Counted from the first letter of the stretch, positions 13,369-26,749 are shown. The stretch: 64,000 nucleotides of DNA from Bolinopsis microptera (GCF_026151205.1 NC_087081.1:3601246-3665245), one strand, 5' to 3'. The notes: generated by a model from the sequence alone, not told the origin. Translations and numbers: made by a program.

Positions 13369-15645
13369 ATTCACGATGTCAATCCTTCGCAGCTCGGTGA
13401 GGCACAGTGGTGCATCTCGCCGATCTACCGAAGTGGTTGCGAGAAGAATTATTGCGAGAAGAATTATTTGATGCGCGGCGCGACCCAGTAGTGCATCGCG
13501 CTACAAAGCCTGTTTGAAAATTAATTTTTACTGTGTATGAAAATTAATTGAAATTTAAGTGAGAATGATATAACTATAAGCTTGCGCGTCTAAGTCACCC
13601 AATTATTACACTCGATTAAGTCACCCAACTAATATATTACACTCGATTAACTAAATATTCGGCTGAGTGGAACAAAATATTAAATATCACCTATAATCAA
13701 GGGGTCGTTTACATATTATAATTATATAAGGGGCCTGATGCCGCCGGCCGGGGTTTTCCAAATTATTACACTTACTAGTGTGATTGTGACATAATACTAA
13801 TAGCAGAATAGCTTAATTGTTAATAGCTATGTATGGAATTGGAGGACTTCGCCGCGCGAATTGTCATTCTTGCTTCGTATCGAATCGAGCAACGATTTTT
13901 GCTCTGCTTCGCAGAGCACCGAACTTGATGGGTTGACATCGTCAATCAATTACTATATCAACTCCAATATCCAATAAATTTTTGAAAGCCCTATTGGAAG
14001 GTTTACAAATTTTCAGAATGATTTCATTCAAGGAACCAAAAATATATCCGAATAATACGTCCAAAATTTTAAACTAACTTTTGCTCCCAAAGCCACGCAT
14101 CGCCAATTTTGGCACCTATGCGAAACTCACTGATGATTTCAAAAACGTACAACAAAATTAATATTGTAAAAAGGCTCACACTCTCCAAAAAAATGTGAAC
14201 AAAAATTTTGAAAATCCGAGCAACTTTATTTTCATCGTGCACCTCCAACTGGAAAGACGAAAGGTATGACATCGTCAATATTCGCTAAACCATCAAATCA
14301 TTAATTTTTTATCACGCGCCGTTTTTTCTCAAAATATTAGCCAAAAAGTACGAAGTATATAGCGCGCGTCGGGCTACCTAGTCCAGTCGATCTAGTAGTA
14401 GGCGGTGCACGATAAAAATAAACTTGCTCGGATTTTCAAAATTTTTGTACCATCGTTTTCTAGAGACTGTGAGAATTTTCACAGTACCAAATTTATTATA
14501 CCTTTTTGGAATGATCAGTGAGTTTCTCCTAGGTGCCATATTTGATGGTGCGCGGCTTTTAGAGCAAAATTAGGTGTAAAAGTCGCGTAATTTGACGAAA
14601 TTCGTTGATTTTTGTCGTATTATTCTGTCATATCTTCGGTTCCTGAACATGAATCATGCTGAAAATTTGTCAGAACCTTCCAATCATACTTAACTACCGA
14701 ACCTAATTTAGTTGGGAGAGATTGGCCTTGATTAAGAGGTCTAAAAATGACAAAATAGGTATAAATTCGTTGATAACTCAAATTCTGACCATCGAAATTG
14801 CTCAAACTAAATTAGGTTCAGTAAAACATAAGTGTTTACGTAAGCTGACCAAATTTCAACAAAATTGTTATATGGGAAGTATTATAACTTTTCGATTGTT
14901 TCCAAAATAATGTGCTGGCCGAAATATGAGCTAAAAAACCATTCAATGGTCAGCACGCGCGTCTTATTGTCGATGGCGCACTGCCTACTAGTAGTCCATT
15001 AACAATGATCAAATCATTTACTTGTTCATAATTAAAAATTTATCACATATTATAGGCTTTTACTAAATCGCTCGCCCGAAACGGTTTAACATACACCCTA
15101 ATCCCAACCCTAACCCTAACTATAATCCCGAAGCTATCGATATTCTTAACCACAACCCTAACCCTAACCCGAGCCCTAAATAATCGAATTCACGTTTTAC
15201 TAGCCTGTCACGTGACCAAAACGGATTTTTGCCCATAACTCTCCAGGGAAGCATTTTAACCCTACGTCATGGGGGGTGATTCGGAATCAGCGTCCAAAAA
15301 TACACCGATCAAGATAACTTTCATGCCTAAAGGGACTTTTCACAAGAATTTTCTTCAAATTTGGGCGAGCGATTTAGTAGGAGCGCATATTATACGTTAC
15401 TAAATTGCAAGTTATTCTGCTTGCCAAAAATGGGAACACGATGTAGTCGTATTTATATTATACTTTTCATTTTCACATAGCCACGAGTCTACAGTTTACT
15501 GCTCGCTATTGCTATGCTTGAAGCTATAAGCGTTACTGTGCCGCGCCGCGCATCCAATTACGCTTCTCGCTAGATCTGCGAGATGCACTTCTGTGCCTCG
15601 CCGAGCTGCGATGAATCGACATCATCAATTAAGGCTCAGGTTAGA
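13369..15645. other. Core of the foldback element with two further inverted pairs
   Basis: The block with TTCGCAGCTCGGTGAGGCAC near 13388 is mirrored near 15600 (GTGCCTCGCCGAGCTGCGA). CTCGGATTTTCAAAATTTTTG near 14430 mirrors CAAAAATTTTGAAAATCCGAG near 14205. Short ORFs here are not recognisable. CACGTGAC and (AACCCT)n blocks lie at about 15095-15220. Confidence 0.65.
15095..15182. repeat. Interstitial telomere-like (AACCCT)n blocks
   Basis: Two runs of CCCTAACCCTAAC are separated by unrelated sequence within the foldback core. Confidence 0.8.
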
Positions 15646-16507
15646 TAACTTTGATAGCTTTAGAGTGAGGGTTTGGATTCACATATGACATGATAGCCAT
15701 GTGTCTACGCGTACTGCGTGGACTGTCGCAAAACGACATCCTTCATTAATTATGCGCCGCGATATCTAGCGCAAGCTGTCACCACGATATCAAGCGCTAG
15801 ATAGCGCTATCTACTTCTACTTCTAGCACTATCTAGCGTAAACTGTCACAAACCGACATTCTCCGCTAGATAGCGCTATCTAGCGGAGAATGTCGGTTTG
15901 TGACAGTTTACGCTAGATAGCGCTATCTAGCGCTAGCTGTCGCCGCGATATCTAGCGCTAGAAAGCGCTATCTAGCGTAAACTGTCACAAACCGAAATTC
16001 TCCGCTAGATAGCGCTAAATAGCGCTGCGTCAGATGTCGTTGCGACATATAGCGTTAGATAGCGCTAGACACCGATAGATGTCGCAAAAAATGCGGACAT
16101 TTTATGAAAATAGCGCTATCTGTCGCCTGGCGCCAGTGCTGCGTGCCTTGCGTCATCTAGCGTCATATAGCGACATATAGCGTCATACAGCGTCATACAG
16201 CGTCATATAGCGTCATGTACCGCTAGATAGCGCCAGAAAGTGTCAGATAGCGATATTCGAAAGGTGCCGAGCAATTAGCGACAATGTCGCTAATTGGCGT
16301 CATCTAGCGTCATCTATCATCATCTAGCGATATTTCACGCTAGATGACGCTAGGTGACGCTAGATGACGTCATATGTCGAATTTCAACTATCAGTAAAGG
16401 TCCAAATCATGTTGATGGGGTCAGCGTAAAAAACGGTGAATAAAAAAAGCTACTATAATCGCTTATAATAGCGCTTTTTAATTCTGTTCCAACCGGTATT
16501 AATAAAA

Positions 16508-16646
<139 letters not shown>

Positions 16647-17600
16647 TTTACTGTTACTGTTACTGTGATAGGATATGATATCTTGTGCTATATGTAGCGA
16701 CGACATCTGACGCTATCTAGCGCTATATGTCGCAACGACATCTGACGCTACATAGCGCTATCTGGCGCTATATAGCGCTAGAAAGCGTGAACTGTCGTAA
16801 ACTGACTTATCCCGCTATCCATCGCTTAATGTCGCCTGCGTCAGATATCGCCTGCGTCAGATGTCGTCGCGTCAGATGTTGTCAGATGTCATCAAATGTC
16901 GCTAGATGGCGTCAGATAGCGTCAGATGTCGCGGCAATATATGACGCTATATAGATAGTAGATCAAGATGACGCTAGATTTCGTCCCTAGAATTTTTATG
17001 AAAATAGCGCTATCAGTATCTGTCGCCTGGCGGCAGTGCTGCGTGCCTATCGTCATCTATCGTCATCTAGCGTCATCTATCATCATCTGGCGATATTTCA
17101 CGCTAGATGACACAAGATGACTTCATATGTCGAATTTCAACTATCAGTAAAGGTCCGAATCATGTTGATGGGTAAAGAACGGTGAATAAAAAAGCGATTA
17201 TAATCGCTAATAAGCGCTTTTCAATTCCGTTCCATCCGGTATTAAAAAGAAGCGCTTATAAGCGATTTTTTGTGCAACCACGTTTAGAACCATGTTGATA
17301 GGAAAAACGGTAAAAAGCGGTGGAAAAGATTGAAAAAGCGGTAAAAAGCGGTAAAATAAAAAGCGACAATAAGCGACAAGGAGCGACAATTGGCAATAAA
17401 AATCGCTTATAAGTGGTTTTCAAAAAAGCGCTCTGTAGTCGCTCAGTAGGCGCTTTCAAAAAGGCTAAATTGCAGTCAACGTATAATCGCTTATTTATCG
17501 CTTATAAACGGCGCTTATAAGCGCTTTTCTGAGCGGCCGCTTTTCCAGCGCTTATAATCGCTTTATTCTTGGAAAAATCGCTTTCGAAGCGATTTAATCG

Positions 17601-17823
17601 ATTAGAAACGACCAAAAAGCGATTACAAGCGCTAAAAAAATAAGGTAATCGCTTTTAAAAATATTTACAGCAATTATAATCGGTTATGAGCGCTTTTATT
17701 TGAATCAATTATAATCGCTATAAAAGCGATTATAAACAGCCTAAACCGATTATAATCGCTAAATAAGCGCTCAGTAGGCGACAATGAGCGCTCATAGTAA
17801 AATTTTATTTATGGAAACTTGTC
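17601..17823. repeat. Right terminal inverted repeat of the large foldback element
   Basis: Reverse complement of 12127-12349. Inside it, 17225-17600 is an extra AGCGCTTATAAGCG-rich segment without an obvious left-arm partner. Confidence 0.88.
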
Positions 17824-18145
17824 ATTTGTACGGAGTTAAATCAAAATAGAACAGGCAGGGTTTTTGTTAATGTGAAAAAAATGTAATTTAATAAGTTCTA
17901 TTAGGTTGTATTGACCGAATTTTTTTTTTTTTAGGAAAATATTTTCAAAATTTACATACAATATAACATGTGGCGCAAAATAAAATCAAAATATAACTGA
18001 TTGCGATCTCTAAAGGACAGATGTATGTAAATTTCAAAGGGAAACCAGAACGCAGTAAAATTGTAGTCGAAACCACACCGCACAAGCCTAGTCCCTGGTA
18101 AATGAAAATCAATCAAATAATATGTTGATAAAAAATCATATCCCA

Positions 18146-18526
18146 TCAGTCCTTCTCGGAGCTTACGATCTTATTGTTCCTTATAACATGAACTCGCTGA
18201 GGCTCCAATTCCCGTTTCTGCTTAACTTCAAGAACTAACTTCCTGAAGGCAGCTCTCTGCTCGGCTGATCGGTCGGGGCTGATGTACACTGAGTCATACC
18301 CCTCCACTTCTCTTAGTTTTCTCGCTTTGCTCAACACTCGCCGCACATGATCTGAGCCGCTGAGAGTGAACTTGATAGGTTTAACGAATATGAATACAGA
18401 ATACTGAAATGACTGAATATTCTCGGTCGAATGAATCACCGAATATTCCGTCAAAATGCATATCGAAAACTCATACTGAACTTTCAAGCTAAATAATATT
18501 TTATTATTGCACAGCTTGGGGCACAA
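18146..18526 (-). pseudogene. Retroelement ORF1-like C-terminal fragment
   Basis: The last ~75 residues (about 18148-18375) read as a basic/acidic helical domain: VRRVLSKARKLREVEGYDS, VYISPDRSAEQRAAFRKL, then VHVIRNNKIV near the stop. From memory of families, this pattern (RxLRxxxGY-x-VYISPDxxxxERxxxRKL ... IRNxKI) is common at the end of ORF1-type proteins of non-LTR retrotransposons in invertebrates. The N-terminal 50 residues look unrelated and AT-biased, so the fragment is probably 5' truncated. No zinc knuckle or polymerase is linked to it. Confidence 0.5.
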
Positions 18527-18849
18527 ATTAAATTGAAATTACACTTCCGGGAGAATAGTTCAAGTTGGGGCATAGTTGAGACAAAAAATGACCTGAAGCA
18601 CAGCTTAGGGAAACTTAACTGTTTTGGGGTACAGTTGGGGCAAAAAGTTATTTCAATCTTAAATGTGCAACAGTAAACAATCTTTTGAAGTAATTGTAAC
18701 TTAATGAAAACAATGTATACACAATTATATTAAAATTAATTAAAATAAACCTAATTCCTGAGACAATGTTGAAAACCAATACATTTAACAATTTATACCT
18801 TATCGGTTGTGAAGTCAATCCCGGGATTCGGGAATCCCGAGCAAACTAA

Positions 18850-19140
18850 ATTACTAATAGTGTATGTACTAAGAGCATCAACTTGCGGGTGAACATTTTA
18901 TGTCTCAAAACCCAACATATTATACATCATTGGAAAGGTCTCATTGAGTAGAGTCATATGGTACCAAGTTTTGGGGAAATGGCTGCTCCTAGCGAAAGTT
19001 ATAGCCCGTCAAAGTCCCAAAATTGTCACTTTAGACAACAGGGCGGGGCATCGTGTTCTTAAAGTTTTTGACGAATTTTTTTTACAGCATATTGTTTATC
19101 ACATTTTTTTACACAAGATTTGCTGTATGCCGTAATTTTT
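18850..19140 (+). repeat. 290-bp dispersed repeat, copy 1
   Basis: From TAGTGTATGTACTAAGAGCA to a poly-T/TTACACAAGATTTGCTGTATG segment. It is closely similar to the reverse complement of 28145-28440. Confidence 0.85.
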
Positions 19141-19379
19141 AATCCATTATTACAGTCACAATCAATTTATTTTGTCATCAGAGTTTGAATTACGTAAAGA
19201 GACAATCTGTATTCCGCATGGTTCCCGGCGCGCTAGTTTGTCTACAAATTATTAATTCGCGCGTTACAATACAGAAGATGAATCCGAGATTGCAGAAGGA
19301 CTTTCGACAAATCTGTTCCAAATAAAAAGATCGAAAATCGAGTGTTTTAGTGAATAACTTAGAATATAATTTTGATTTT

Positions 19380-20243
19380 CTCAAGATCTGACTGATAGAT
19401 TTTCTTAAAACTTTCCAGATAGTTACATGGCTATATGACGGATAATGTGTGACAGTTTGGGAGAACTTATATATGCCAAAATGGAGATATGACTGCAAAC
19501 ACAAGAAAATATCTTCACATTGGCGCTTTCTAGCGGAACACAGGCATATATTTCGAGATCTGAATTATAGAATTTCTTTAAACTTTCCAGATAGTTACAT
19601 GGCTATAAGACAGAGAATATGTGGGAAGTTGGGCGAGTTTCTATGTGCCAAATTTGAGATGTGACTTCAAACACAAGAAAATATCTCCAAATTAGCGCCT
19701 TCTAGCGGAACAAAGTCATATATCTCAAGATCTGAATGATAGAATTTCTTTAAACTTTCTAAATAGTTACATGGCTATAATACGGATAATCTAAGCGAGT
19801 TTGGGCGAATTTCTATGTGCCAAACTTGAGATATGACTTCAAACACAAGAAAATATCTCAAATTGGCGCATTCTAGCGGAAGGCAGGCATATATTTCGAG
19901 ATCTGAATAATAGAATTTCTTTAAACTTTCCAGATAGTTACATGGCTATAAGACGGATAATCTGAGCGAGTTTGGGCGAATTTCTATGTGCCAAACTTGA
20001 GATATGACTTCAAACACATGAAAACATCTCCAATTGGCGATTTCGGAACGATATTTGACGAAAGTCGATTATCTCGAGATCTGAATAATAGAATTTCTTT
20101 AAACTTTTCAGATAGTTACATGGCTATAAGACGGATAATCTGAGCGAGTTTGGGCGAATTTCTATGTGCCAAACTTGAGATATGACTTCAAACACAAGAA
20201 AATATCTCAAATTGGCCCGTTCTAGCGGAACGCAGGCATATAT
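19380..20243 (+). repeat. Satellite of about 175-bp units, five copies (left arm)
   Basis: The landmark AGTTACATGGCTATA recurs at 19421, 19593, 19765, 19936 and 20113. Units alternate two ends, one with TAGCGGAACGCAGGCATAT and one with GATATTTGACGAAAGTCG. Inverted copies follow the polypurine array. Confidence 0.9.
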
Positions 20244-21654
20244 GCAGGAGGAGGTGTAGGGGGAAGAGGACTCAGGAGGAGGTGGACTTAGGAGGAGGAG
20301 GACTGAGGAAGAGGAGAAAGAGGTGGAGGAGAAAGAGGTGGAGGAGGAAGAGGACTGAGAAGGATGTGGAGTGTGGACTCAGGAGGAGGAGGACTCAGGA
20401 GGAGGAGGAGGATGAGGACTGAGGAGGACTGAGGAATAGGAGGAGGAGGAGGTGGAGGAAGAAGAGGACTCAGGAAGAGGAGGACTCAGGAGGAGGAGGA
20501 CTCAGGAGGAGGATGAGGACTCAGGAGGAGGACTCAGGAGGAGGAGGAAGATGAGGATGACTGAGGAGGAAAAGAAGGACTGAGGAGCAGGAGGAGGACT
20601 GAGGAGGAGGAGGAGGAGGAGGGGATGAGGGGAGGAGTGGGAGGAGGAGGAAAAGACGACTGATGAGGAGCCAGGAGGAGGAGAAGGACTGAGGAGGAGG
20701 AGGAGGACTGAGGAGGATGAGGAGGAGGAAGAGAAGGAGGAGAAGGAGGTGGACGAGGAGGAGTGAGGAGGAGGAGGAGGAAGGGAGGAGGAAGGGATGA
20801 GGGGGACGAGGGAGAGGAGGAGGAGGAGAAGGAGGTGGGGGAGGAGGACTCAGGGGGACTCAGGAGGAGGAGGATTCAGGAGGAGGAAGATGAATATGAG
20901 GACTGAGGAGGAGGACTGAGGAGGAAAAGGAAGAGGAGGAGGACTGAAGAGGAGAATGAGGAGGGGATGAGGGGGAAGAGGAGGAGAAGGAGGTGGAGGA
21001 GGAGGAGGTGGAGGAGGAGGACTGAAGAGGAGGACTGAAGAGGAGGAGGAGGACTGAGGAGGAGGAGGAGGAGGGGATGAGGGGGAGGAAAGAGAGGAGG
21101 GGGAGGAGGAGGAGGATAAGGAGGAGGTGGGGCAGGAGGAGGAGGATAAGGAGGAGGTGGGGCAGGAGGACTGATGAGGAGGAGGAGGAGGACTGACGAG
21201 GAGGAGGACTAAGGAGAAGGAGGTGGAGGACTAAGGAGAAGGAGGAGGAGGATGACGCAGAAGGAGGAGGAAAAGGAGGACTGGGATGAGGGGGAGGAGG
21301 GAGATAAGGTGGAGGAGGACGACTCAGGAAGAGGAGGACTCAGGAGGAAGAGGTGGAGGAGGAAGAAGACTCAGGAGGAGGTGGACTCAGGAGGAGGAGG
21401 ACTCAGGGATACTCAAGAGGAGGAGGACTCAGGAGGAGGAGGATGATGATGAGGAGAACTGAGGAGGAGGAGGAGGGGATGAGGCGGAGGGAGAGGAGGG
21501 GGAAGATGAGGAAGAGGAGGTGGAGGAGGAGGATGAGAAAGAGGAGGATGAGGTGGAGGAGAAGGACTGATGAGGAGGAGGAGGACTGATGAGGAGGAGG
21601 AGGACTGACGAGGAGGAGGATGACTTAGCAGGGGGAAGACTGAGGAGGAGGAAG
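20244..21654. repeat. 1.4-kb polypurine GGA/GAG microsatellite
   Basis: Almost unbroken purine strand built from GAGGAG, GGACTCAGGA and GGACTGAGGA units, with rare T and C. ORFs of poly Glu/Gly/Arg are by-products. It is bounded on both sides by the 175-bp satellite in opposite orientations. Confidence 0.97.
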
Positions 21655-22195
21655 AGAACGCGCCAATTTAAGATATTTTCTTGTGTTTGAAGTCATATCT
21701 CAGGTTTGGCACATAGAAATTCGCCCAAACTCGCTCAGATTATCCGTCTTATAGCTATGAAACTATCTGGAAAGTTTAAAGAAATTCTATCATTCAGAAC
21801 TTGAGATAATCGACTTTCGTCAAATATTGTTCCGAAACCGCCAATTTGAGATAATTTCATGTGTTTGAAGTCATATCTCAGGTTTGACACATAAAAATTC
21901 GCCCAAACTCGCTCAGATTATCCGTCTTATAGCCATGTAACTATCTGGAAAGTTTTAAGAAATTCTATCATTCAGATCTCGAAATAAATGCCTGCGTTCC
22001 GCTAGAACGCGCCAATTTGAGATATTTTCTTGTGTTTGAAGTCATATCTTAAGTTTGGCACATAGAAATTCGCCCAAACTCGCTCCGATTATCCGTCTTA
22101 TAGCCATTTAACTATCTGGAAAGTTTAAAGAAATTCTATCATTCAGATCTCGAGATAATCGACTTTCGTCAAATATCGTTCCGCGGAACATACGG
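21655..22195 (-). repeat. Satellite of about 175-bp units, three inverted copies (right arm)
   Basis: The complementary landmark AACTATCTGGAAAGTTT occurs near 21763, 21940 and 22111. The arm mirrors 19380-20243, making the block a large inverted repeat with the purine array as the loop. Confidence 0.9.
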
Positions 22196-22226
22196 AACGG
22201 AAAGTCCAACTCCGAGATTGTGGAAC

Positions 22227-22860
22227 CAGATGATACGGTTTTTGAGGCATTTTAATACGGTCATTTTAGTCTGTTAAAGTAATTTCAGAGTGCTGGAAAT
22301 GGTTTCACGGTGTAGGGGGATGTGTTTACAAACTATTTTGACGTCAAAATTATCGCCAGAGGCTCCCTGAGTCATGGAATGAACGGAATGAACAAAAATG
22401 AAATTTTTTCTAAAACTCATCGGATTGCCCCAAAACAGGTCGGAATCGTTTGGTATTGACCCTTATAGTGTTCCTACAAAGTTTGGTGGCCCTAGCACTC
22501 CCAGAACGCCCACTAGAGACTTGATTCCATTTCCGTATCAAAAAGCTGGTTCCTGAGTATCCGATATTGATACGGTCATTTCAGTCTGTTAAAGGGGCTG
22601 CAGAGTGCTGGAGATGATTGTACGGTGTAGGGGGATGTGTTTACTAACTATTTTGACGTCAAAATAGTCGCCCAAGATTCCCTGAGTCATGGAATGAACG
22701 GAATGAACAAAAATGAAATTTTTTCTAAAACTCGTCGGATTGCCCCAAAACAGGTAGGAATCGTTTGGTATTGACCCTAATAGTGTTCCTACAAATTTTG
22801 GTGGCCATAGTACTCCCAGAACACCCATTATACCCTTGGCTGGATTCAAGAATTTAGAAC
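22227..22860. repeat. Tandem duplication with period of about 316 bp
   Basis: ATACGGTCATTT...GTCTGTTAAAG occurs near 22254 and 22570, and GGAATGAACGGAATGAACAA occurs in both copies. The second copy is diverged at its end. Confidence 0.85.
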
Positions 22861-23429
22861 CAGTTGAGCAGATAAAACGGATTTTGAGAAATTTTGTCTG
22901 CTTGTGTTGTTGCAGAGAGTTGAATTTGGTTCAACAGTATTCAAACAAGATGTGTTCCAACTTAGTTTTGTAGCCCTACTAGTTTCAGAACGTCCACTAG
23001 AATCCGGTTCCATTTTCTTCCAAGAAGCTGTAGACAAGGTTGTTTGAAATTTAAATTTAACCTCTCTGGTAATACAACTTTTTACTTGGATGGATTTCAA
23101 TAATTAAAGAGAGCAGATTGTTACTTTGTTATTTTTGAGATTTGATTTTTTGATATCATATGTACAAATGTATAAATCAGTTTCTACAAATTGTAACAGC
23201 AATTGGCAGTAATAAAGCGGTAGTAATAGTTTTGCACAACATCAATCATAATATCATTCAATACTTCAATACCTTCAAAATAATTTAACTCGGTTATAAT
23301 AATTTAAACGCAGATCTAAAAGAACTAAGCACGGTAGTAGGATGAAGTTCCAGGCAAGGTTGGAGGAAGGTAGAGGTGAAGCTGTGGGTAAGAATAGTAG
23401 GCTAGGGAGGATCCATTTCTGATCCCGCG
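22861..23429. other. Non-coding stretch
   Basis: No gene is seen. Short ORFs lack recognisable motifs. Confidence 0.35.
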
Positions 23430-23539
23430 AGAGCAAATCCAGTTCCAAGTGAGAGCAAATCCAGTTCCAAGTGAGAGCAAATCCAGTTCCAAGTGAGAGC
23501 AAATCCAGTTCCAAGTGAGAGCAAATCCAGTTCCAAGTC
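23430..23539. repeat. 22-bp minisatellite, five copies
   Basis: The unit GAGAGCAAATCCAGTTCCAA plus GT is repeated exactly at 23430, 23452, 23474, 23496 and 23518. Confidence 0.97.
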
Positions 23540-24516
23540 TCGACAAGCTGCTTATCATTTTGTTCAGGAGGTATGGGAGCCCGGAGGAAGAATTAGGGTT
23601 GGTTTCTGAAGAGGTAGTGATACCAAGATAGGGGATTAGGGGATGTTAGGTAAGTGCTGATAGGTGCTCCCTAGCTAGTTATAACAAGCTATTTTGTCCC
23701 ATTCGTAAATATCTAAGCTTTTGTTGATCTGAAACTCATTGTCTGGAACTGTTGTTATCAAATTCTGGAACTGTTGTAAGCTTTGTCTGGATCCAGCAGG
23801 AGAAGGGGGAAGAAGGAACTCTGTAGCAGGACAAGAAGGCGCAGTCTTCTTTCTTCACGACCAGTTGGCCGCACAAACAATCAGATCACATTCAAAATTA
23901 CATCATATCTCTCATTGCCAGTAATAAATAATTTAAGTTTCACAGTTAACTCCATCCAGTAATTATTATGATAGTAGTTCAAAATACAAACCAATAGAGC
24001 AATGGTCTTTCAACGTTATCTATCTTTGCATCCTGAAGTGGGTTAGGTGAAAATTCGTCGACCGCACGTAATCGTAGATTCAGAGTGTAAACAAAATTTG
24101 TGAAAATGGGGATCGTACAGTTATTTTTCAAATCTGACAGTTGAGAAGTCAAGAAACGTTCTTTTATCAGGCTAAACGAAATATATCAAACTCGAAAAGC
24201 TGACATTTGCAAATTTATCGAATGAAAAACATGATTCATCTTTAGGTGTATATTTTCATGATATCTAGGATGCAACTTGGAATACTATATATTATATATA
24301 TACTACAATGTACTGCAATTCAGAAAATTCTAACGCCTAAGACTGATGAACGAAAGACTTAGACCTGAAATCAAGTTTAAAAGATCTCAATGTTACTTTA
24401 TTGTGCATTCTAGGAGGCTCAGTGGTAGGAGGGACAAACCTATTCTCTATGAAGCTTTGCCTTACCTTAGAGCGGATCATTGGGCCTCTTAAGTGCTCGT
24501 ACTGACGGGGATGATG

Positions 24517-25284
24517 TCACTTAGATAATGCCCACAAGAAACCTAAAGCCAAAGGACCACAATCATAAGAATTACCCTGCACCTGCGTATCAATATACCT
24601 AACTAAAGTAGTGAGAGGTCTTAACTTAAGAATACAGTGAATGATGGACTTATCTAAAACAGTACTGTTCTCTAAACTAGCTGAGGTTTTCATGGAATCA
24701 AAAATTTCTACAACATGAGGTTCACTTATGAAAGTAAGGGCGTTAGATATACAGAACCAATGTAAATTACTAGGATTAATTATCTGGATAAACTTACTGT
24801 CAACTGGACTAAAACTACTATAACTATAAGGACTGGATAAGCAAGTGTCTTGAAATGAAAATGAGTTGGAACGATGAATTTTACACATGTTGCTATAACT
24901 ATTAACTATAATATCATCATACCATGTACTAGAACTTTGACAAATATCATATTGCTCCGAATACATACTAAGTCTTCCTGTGTCGGAGTGAGTGAGCCAG
25001 TTACTAGATACTGAAGTTGATTTTGATTCTGCAATAACCTTAATCTTCTTACGCTTAGCACCAGCTTGTGACGGCTGTGCTCTCTTAAAGCCTGAGGACG
25101 GTTCAAAATCAAATATATCAAGTACTGGGCGCTTACTTTTATCAACACTAGGTGCGGGCTTAGACTGATCAGAAACAGGGGTACTTAACTTAAAGATTAC
25201 AAGACAGGCTGAACGTGAAAATTCTAGGAATGAATGTTTAGAGAGTAGATTAGACTTAGTGTTGGAAAACTCATAGCAATTTGT
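24517..25284 (-). CDS. Ulp1/C48-like cysteine protease domain ORF
   Basis: The frame is open from a stop at about 25287 to TGA at 24517. The first ATG is at 24966, and an upstream part (Lys/Arg-rich, KRKKIKV near 25040, a possible nuclear signal) is open without an ATG. The last ~100 residues carry the order expected of a C48 peptidase: FIQIINPSNLHWFCIS (His-Trp), VEIFDSM (Asp), then QVQGNSYDCGPLALGF (Gln and Cys). In this family His, Asp and Cys form the catalytic triad that cleaves SUMO or other substrates. Stand-alone Ulp1-like ORFs in repeat-rich animal DNA are usually parts of DNA transposons, so an element origin is more likely than a host SUMO protease. It could be a 3' exon, since the N-terminal end lacks a start. 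Confidence 0.65.
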   Translation of the reverse strand, partial: TNCYEFSNTKSNLLSKHSFLEFSRSACLVIFKLSTPVSDQSKPAPSVDKSKRPVLDIFDFEPSSGFKRAQPSQAGAKRKKIKVIAESKSTSVSSNWLTHSDTGRLSMYSEQYDICQSSSTWYDDIIVNSYSNMCKIHRSNSFSFQDTCLSSPYSYSSFSPVDSKFIQIINPSNLHWFCISNALTFISEPHVVEIFDSMKTSASLENSTVLDKSIIHCILKLRPLTTLVRYIDTQVQGNSYDCGPLALGFLWALSK

Positions 25285-25604
25285 TTATCTCGTTGAGATG
25301 ATTCTAACCATTGTAATGACCAAGATGACCACTTATTTCCCATCAAAAGACCGAAGCTGAGATATCTTGTAAGAAGTGTGTCAATCGATGCTCGTGAGAG
25401 TGTAAAAATGGGGTCTGAACTGAAAACACAACAACCCGAAGTCTGAAGACTCTAAAACCATGATCATTTAAAATTAAATACACAAGACGAAAGTTTAGCT
25501 CTTATCAGAAGCAGAGATATCTTAAAACAAGTGAGATAAAGGGTGTGATCATACATATCACTTTAGTCTAAGGGTCACGAAATCCTCTCCGAACCTCAGC
25601 GTGG

Positions 25605-25762
25605 TGTGGCCTGGTTGGCAGTAACGGGTGGTGTGCTCTCTTGTTGAGTACAAAGGTTGAGACTTGCCAACTCAAAGTTCCGATGTGGCCTGGTTGGCAG
25701 TAACGGGTGGTGTGCTCTCTTGTTGAGTACAAAGGTTGGGACTTGCCAACTCAAAGTTACTA
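25605..25762. repeat. 79-bp tandem duplication
   Basis: Two nearly identical units begin TGTGGCCTGGTTGGCAGTAA at 25605 and 25684. Confidence 0.95.
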
Positions 25763-26749
25763 TAGGAACCAGGAAGTCGACACTAACAGCTACCAAGCAT
25801 CAGGAAATTTCTCTTTCAGATATCAGGATACCAGATAGTACACGCACGAATGACGACACGTTAGACAAAGATACCTAGCTCTAAGAGCTATTAAATCACC
25901 AAGAAATTCTCCTTCGGCTTTTAGGTCCCAACGAAGTCACCCACCACAGAGCTACGGATTCCAATTCGCTCATTCTGACTACAAAGACACACTGATAATT
26001 AGTAGTCTTTGCACTCCCTCAAGTAACCACTATTCAGGTCTTTTTCAGTTAAGACAGGTAATGCATAAGGGCTGACACACGCTAGACACAGGCTCGTGAT
26101 AAGACAGAGTTAGGGATTTCAAATCTCTCACTCTGACTATGAGGAGTGAGGACACACTGATAGCGAGAATCCTTAGCACTTCTCCCTCCAGTGACCATAT
26201 TCCAGGTCATCTCAGCTAGACAGCTAAGGGCTCATCTTGAGGCCATCACATTTAACCTAGGATTAGGGGACCGGGTTAGCTTTGCCACACTCTTCATTGA
26301 AGTGTGACAAAACGCTCTACAATCATCTAATAGCAGCAGAGTTCGACTGACACCATTACTGGTTCTAATCAGTTTATACAGCAGAAGTTCTTAACGTTCG
26401 AAAACAGTTCATCTTGGACATCCTCCAGAGATGCTCTATCATAGCCTGTCACATTACACGGGGAACCCTTAGATCTACAGTACCCTGGTGGACAGCATAG
26501 CTCACTAAAGCATAATCGGACCAGGAACAAACAACAATGCATTGCCTCAGGGATGCAAATATTAGGACATCAAAATTTTAACGAATGCATTACTCAAACT
26601 TTGGATTCAATTTGTTAGCCCAACGTTAGATGGTAACAATACAGGACAGACAATCCTCCTTTACTTTCATTGAGAAAATAGTACCCACTATTTACATTAG
26701 ACATGGCAAGTATCTGGACTAATGATAACTTAGGATCCCCATCAATCAT

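Noticed and set aside
20244-21654. Glu/Gly/Arg-rich frames as a possible acidic nuclear protein
   Set aside because: Purely the GGA array; frames change constantly and there is no unique sequence or splice site.
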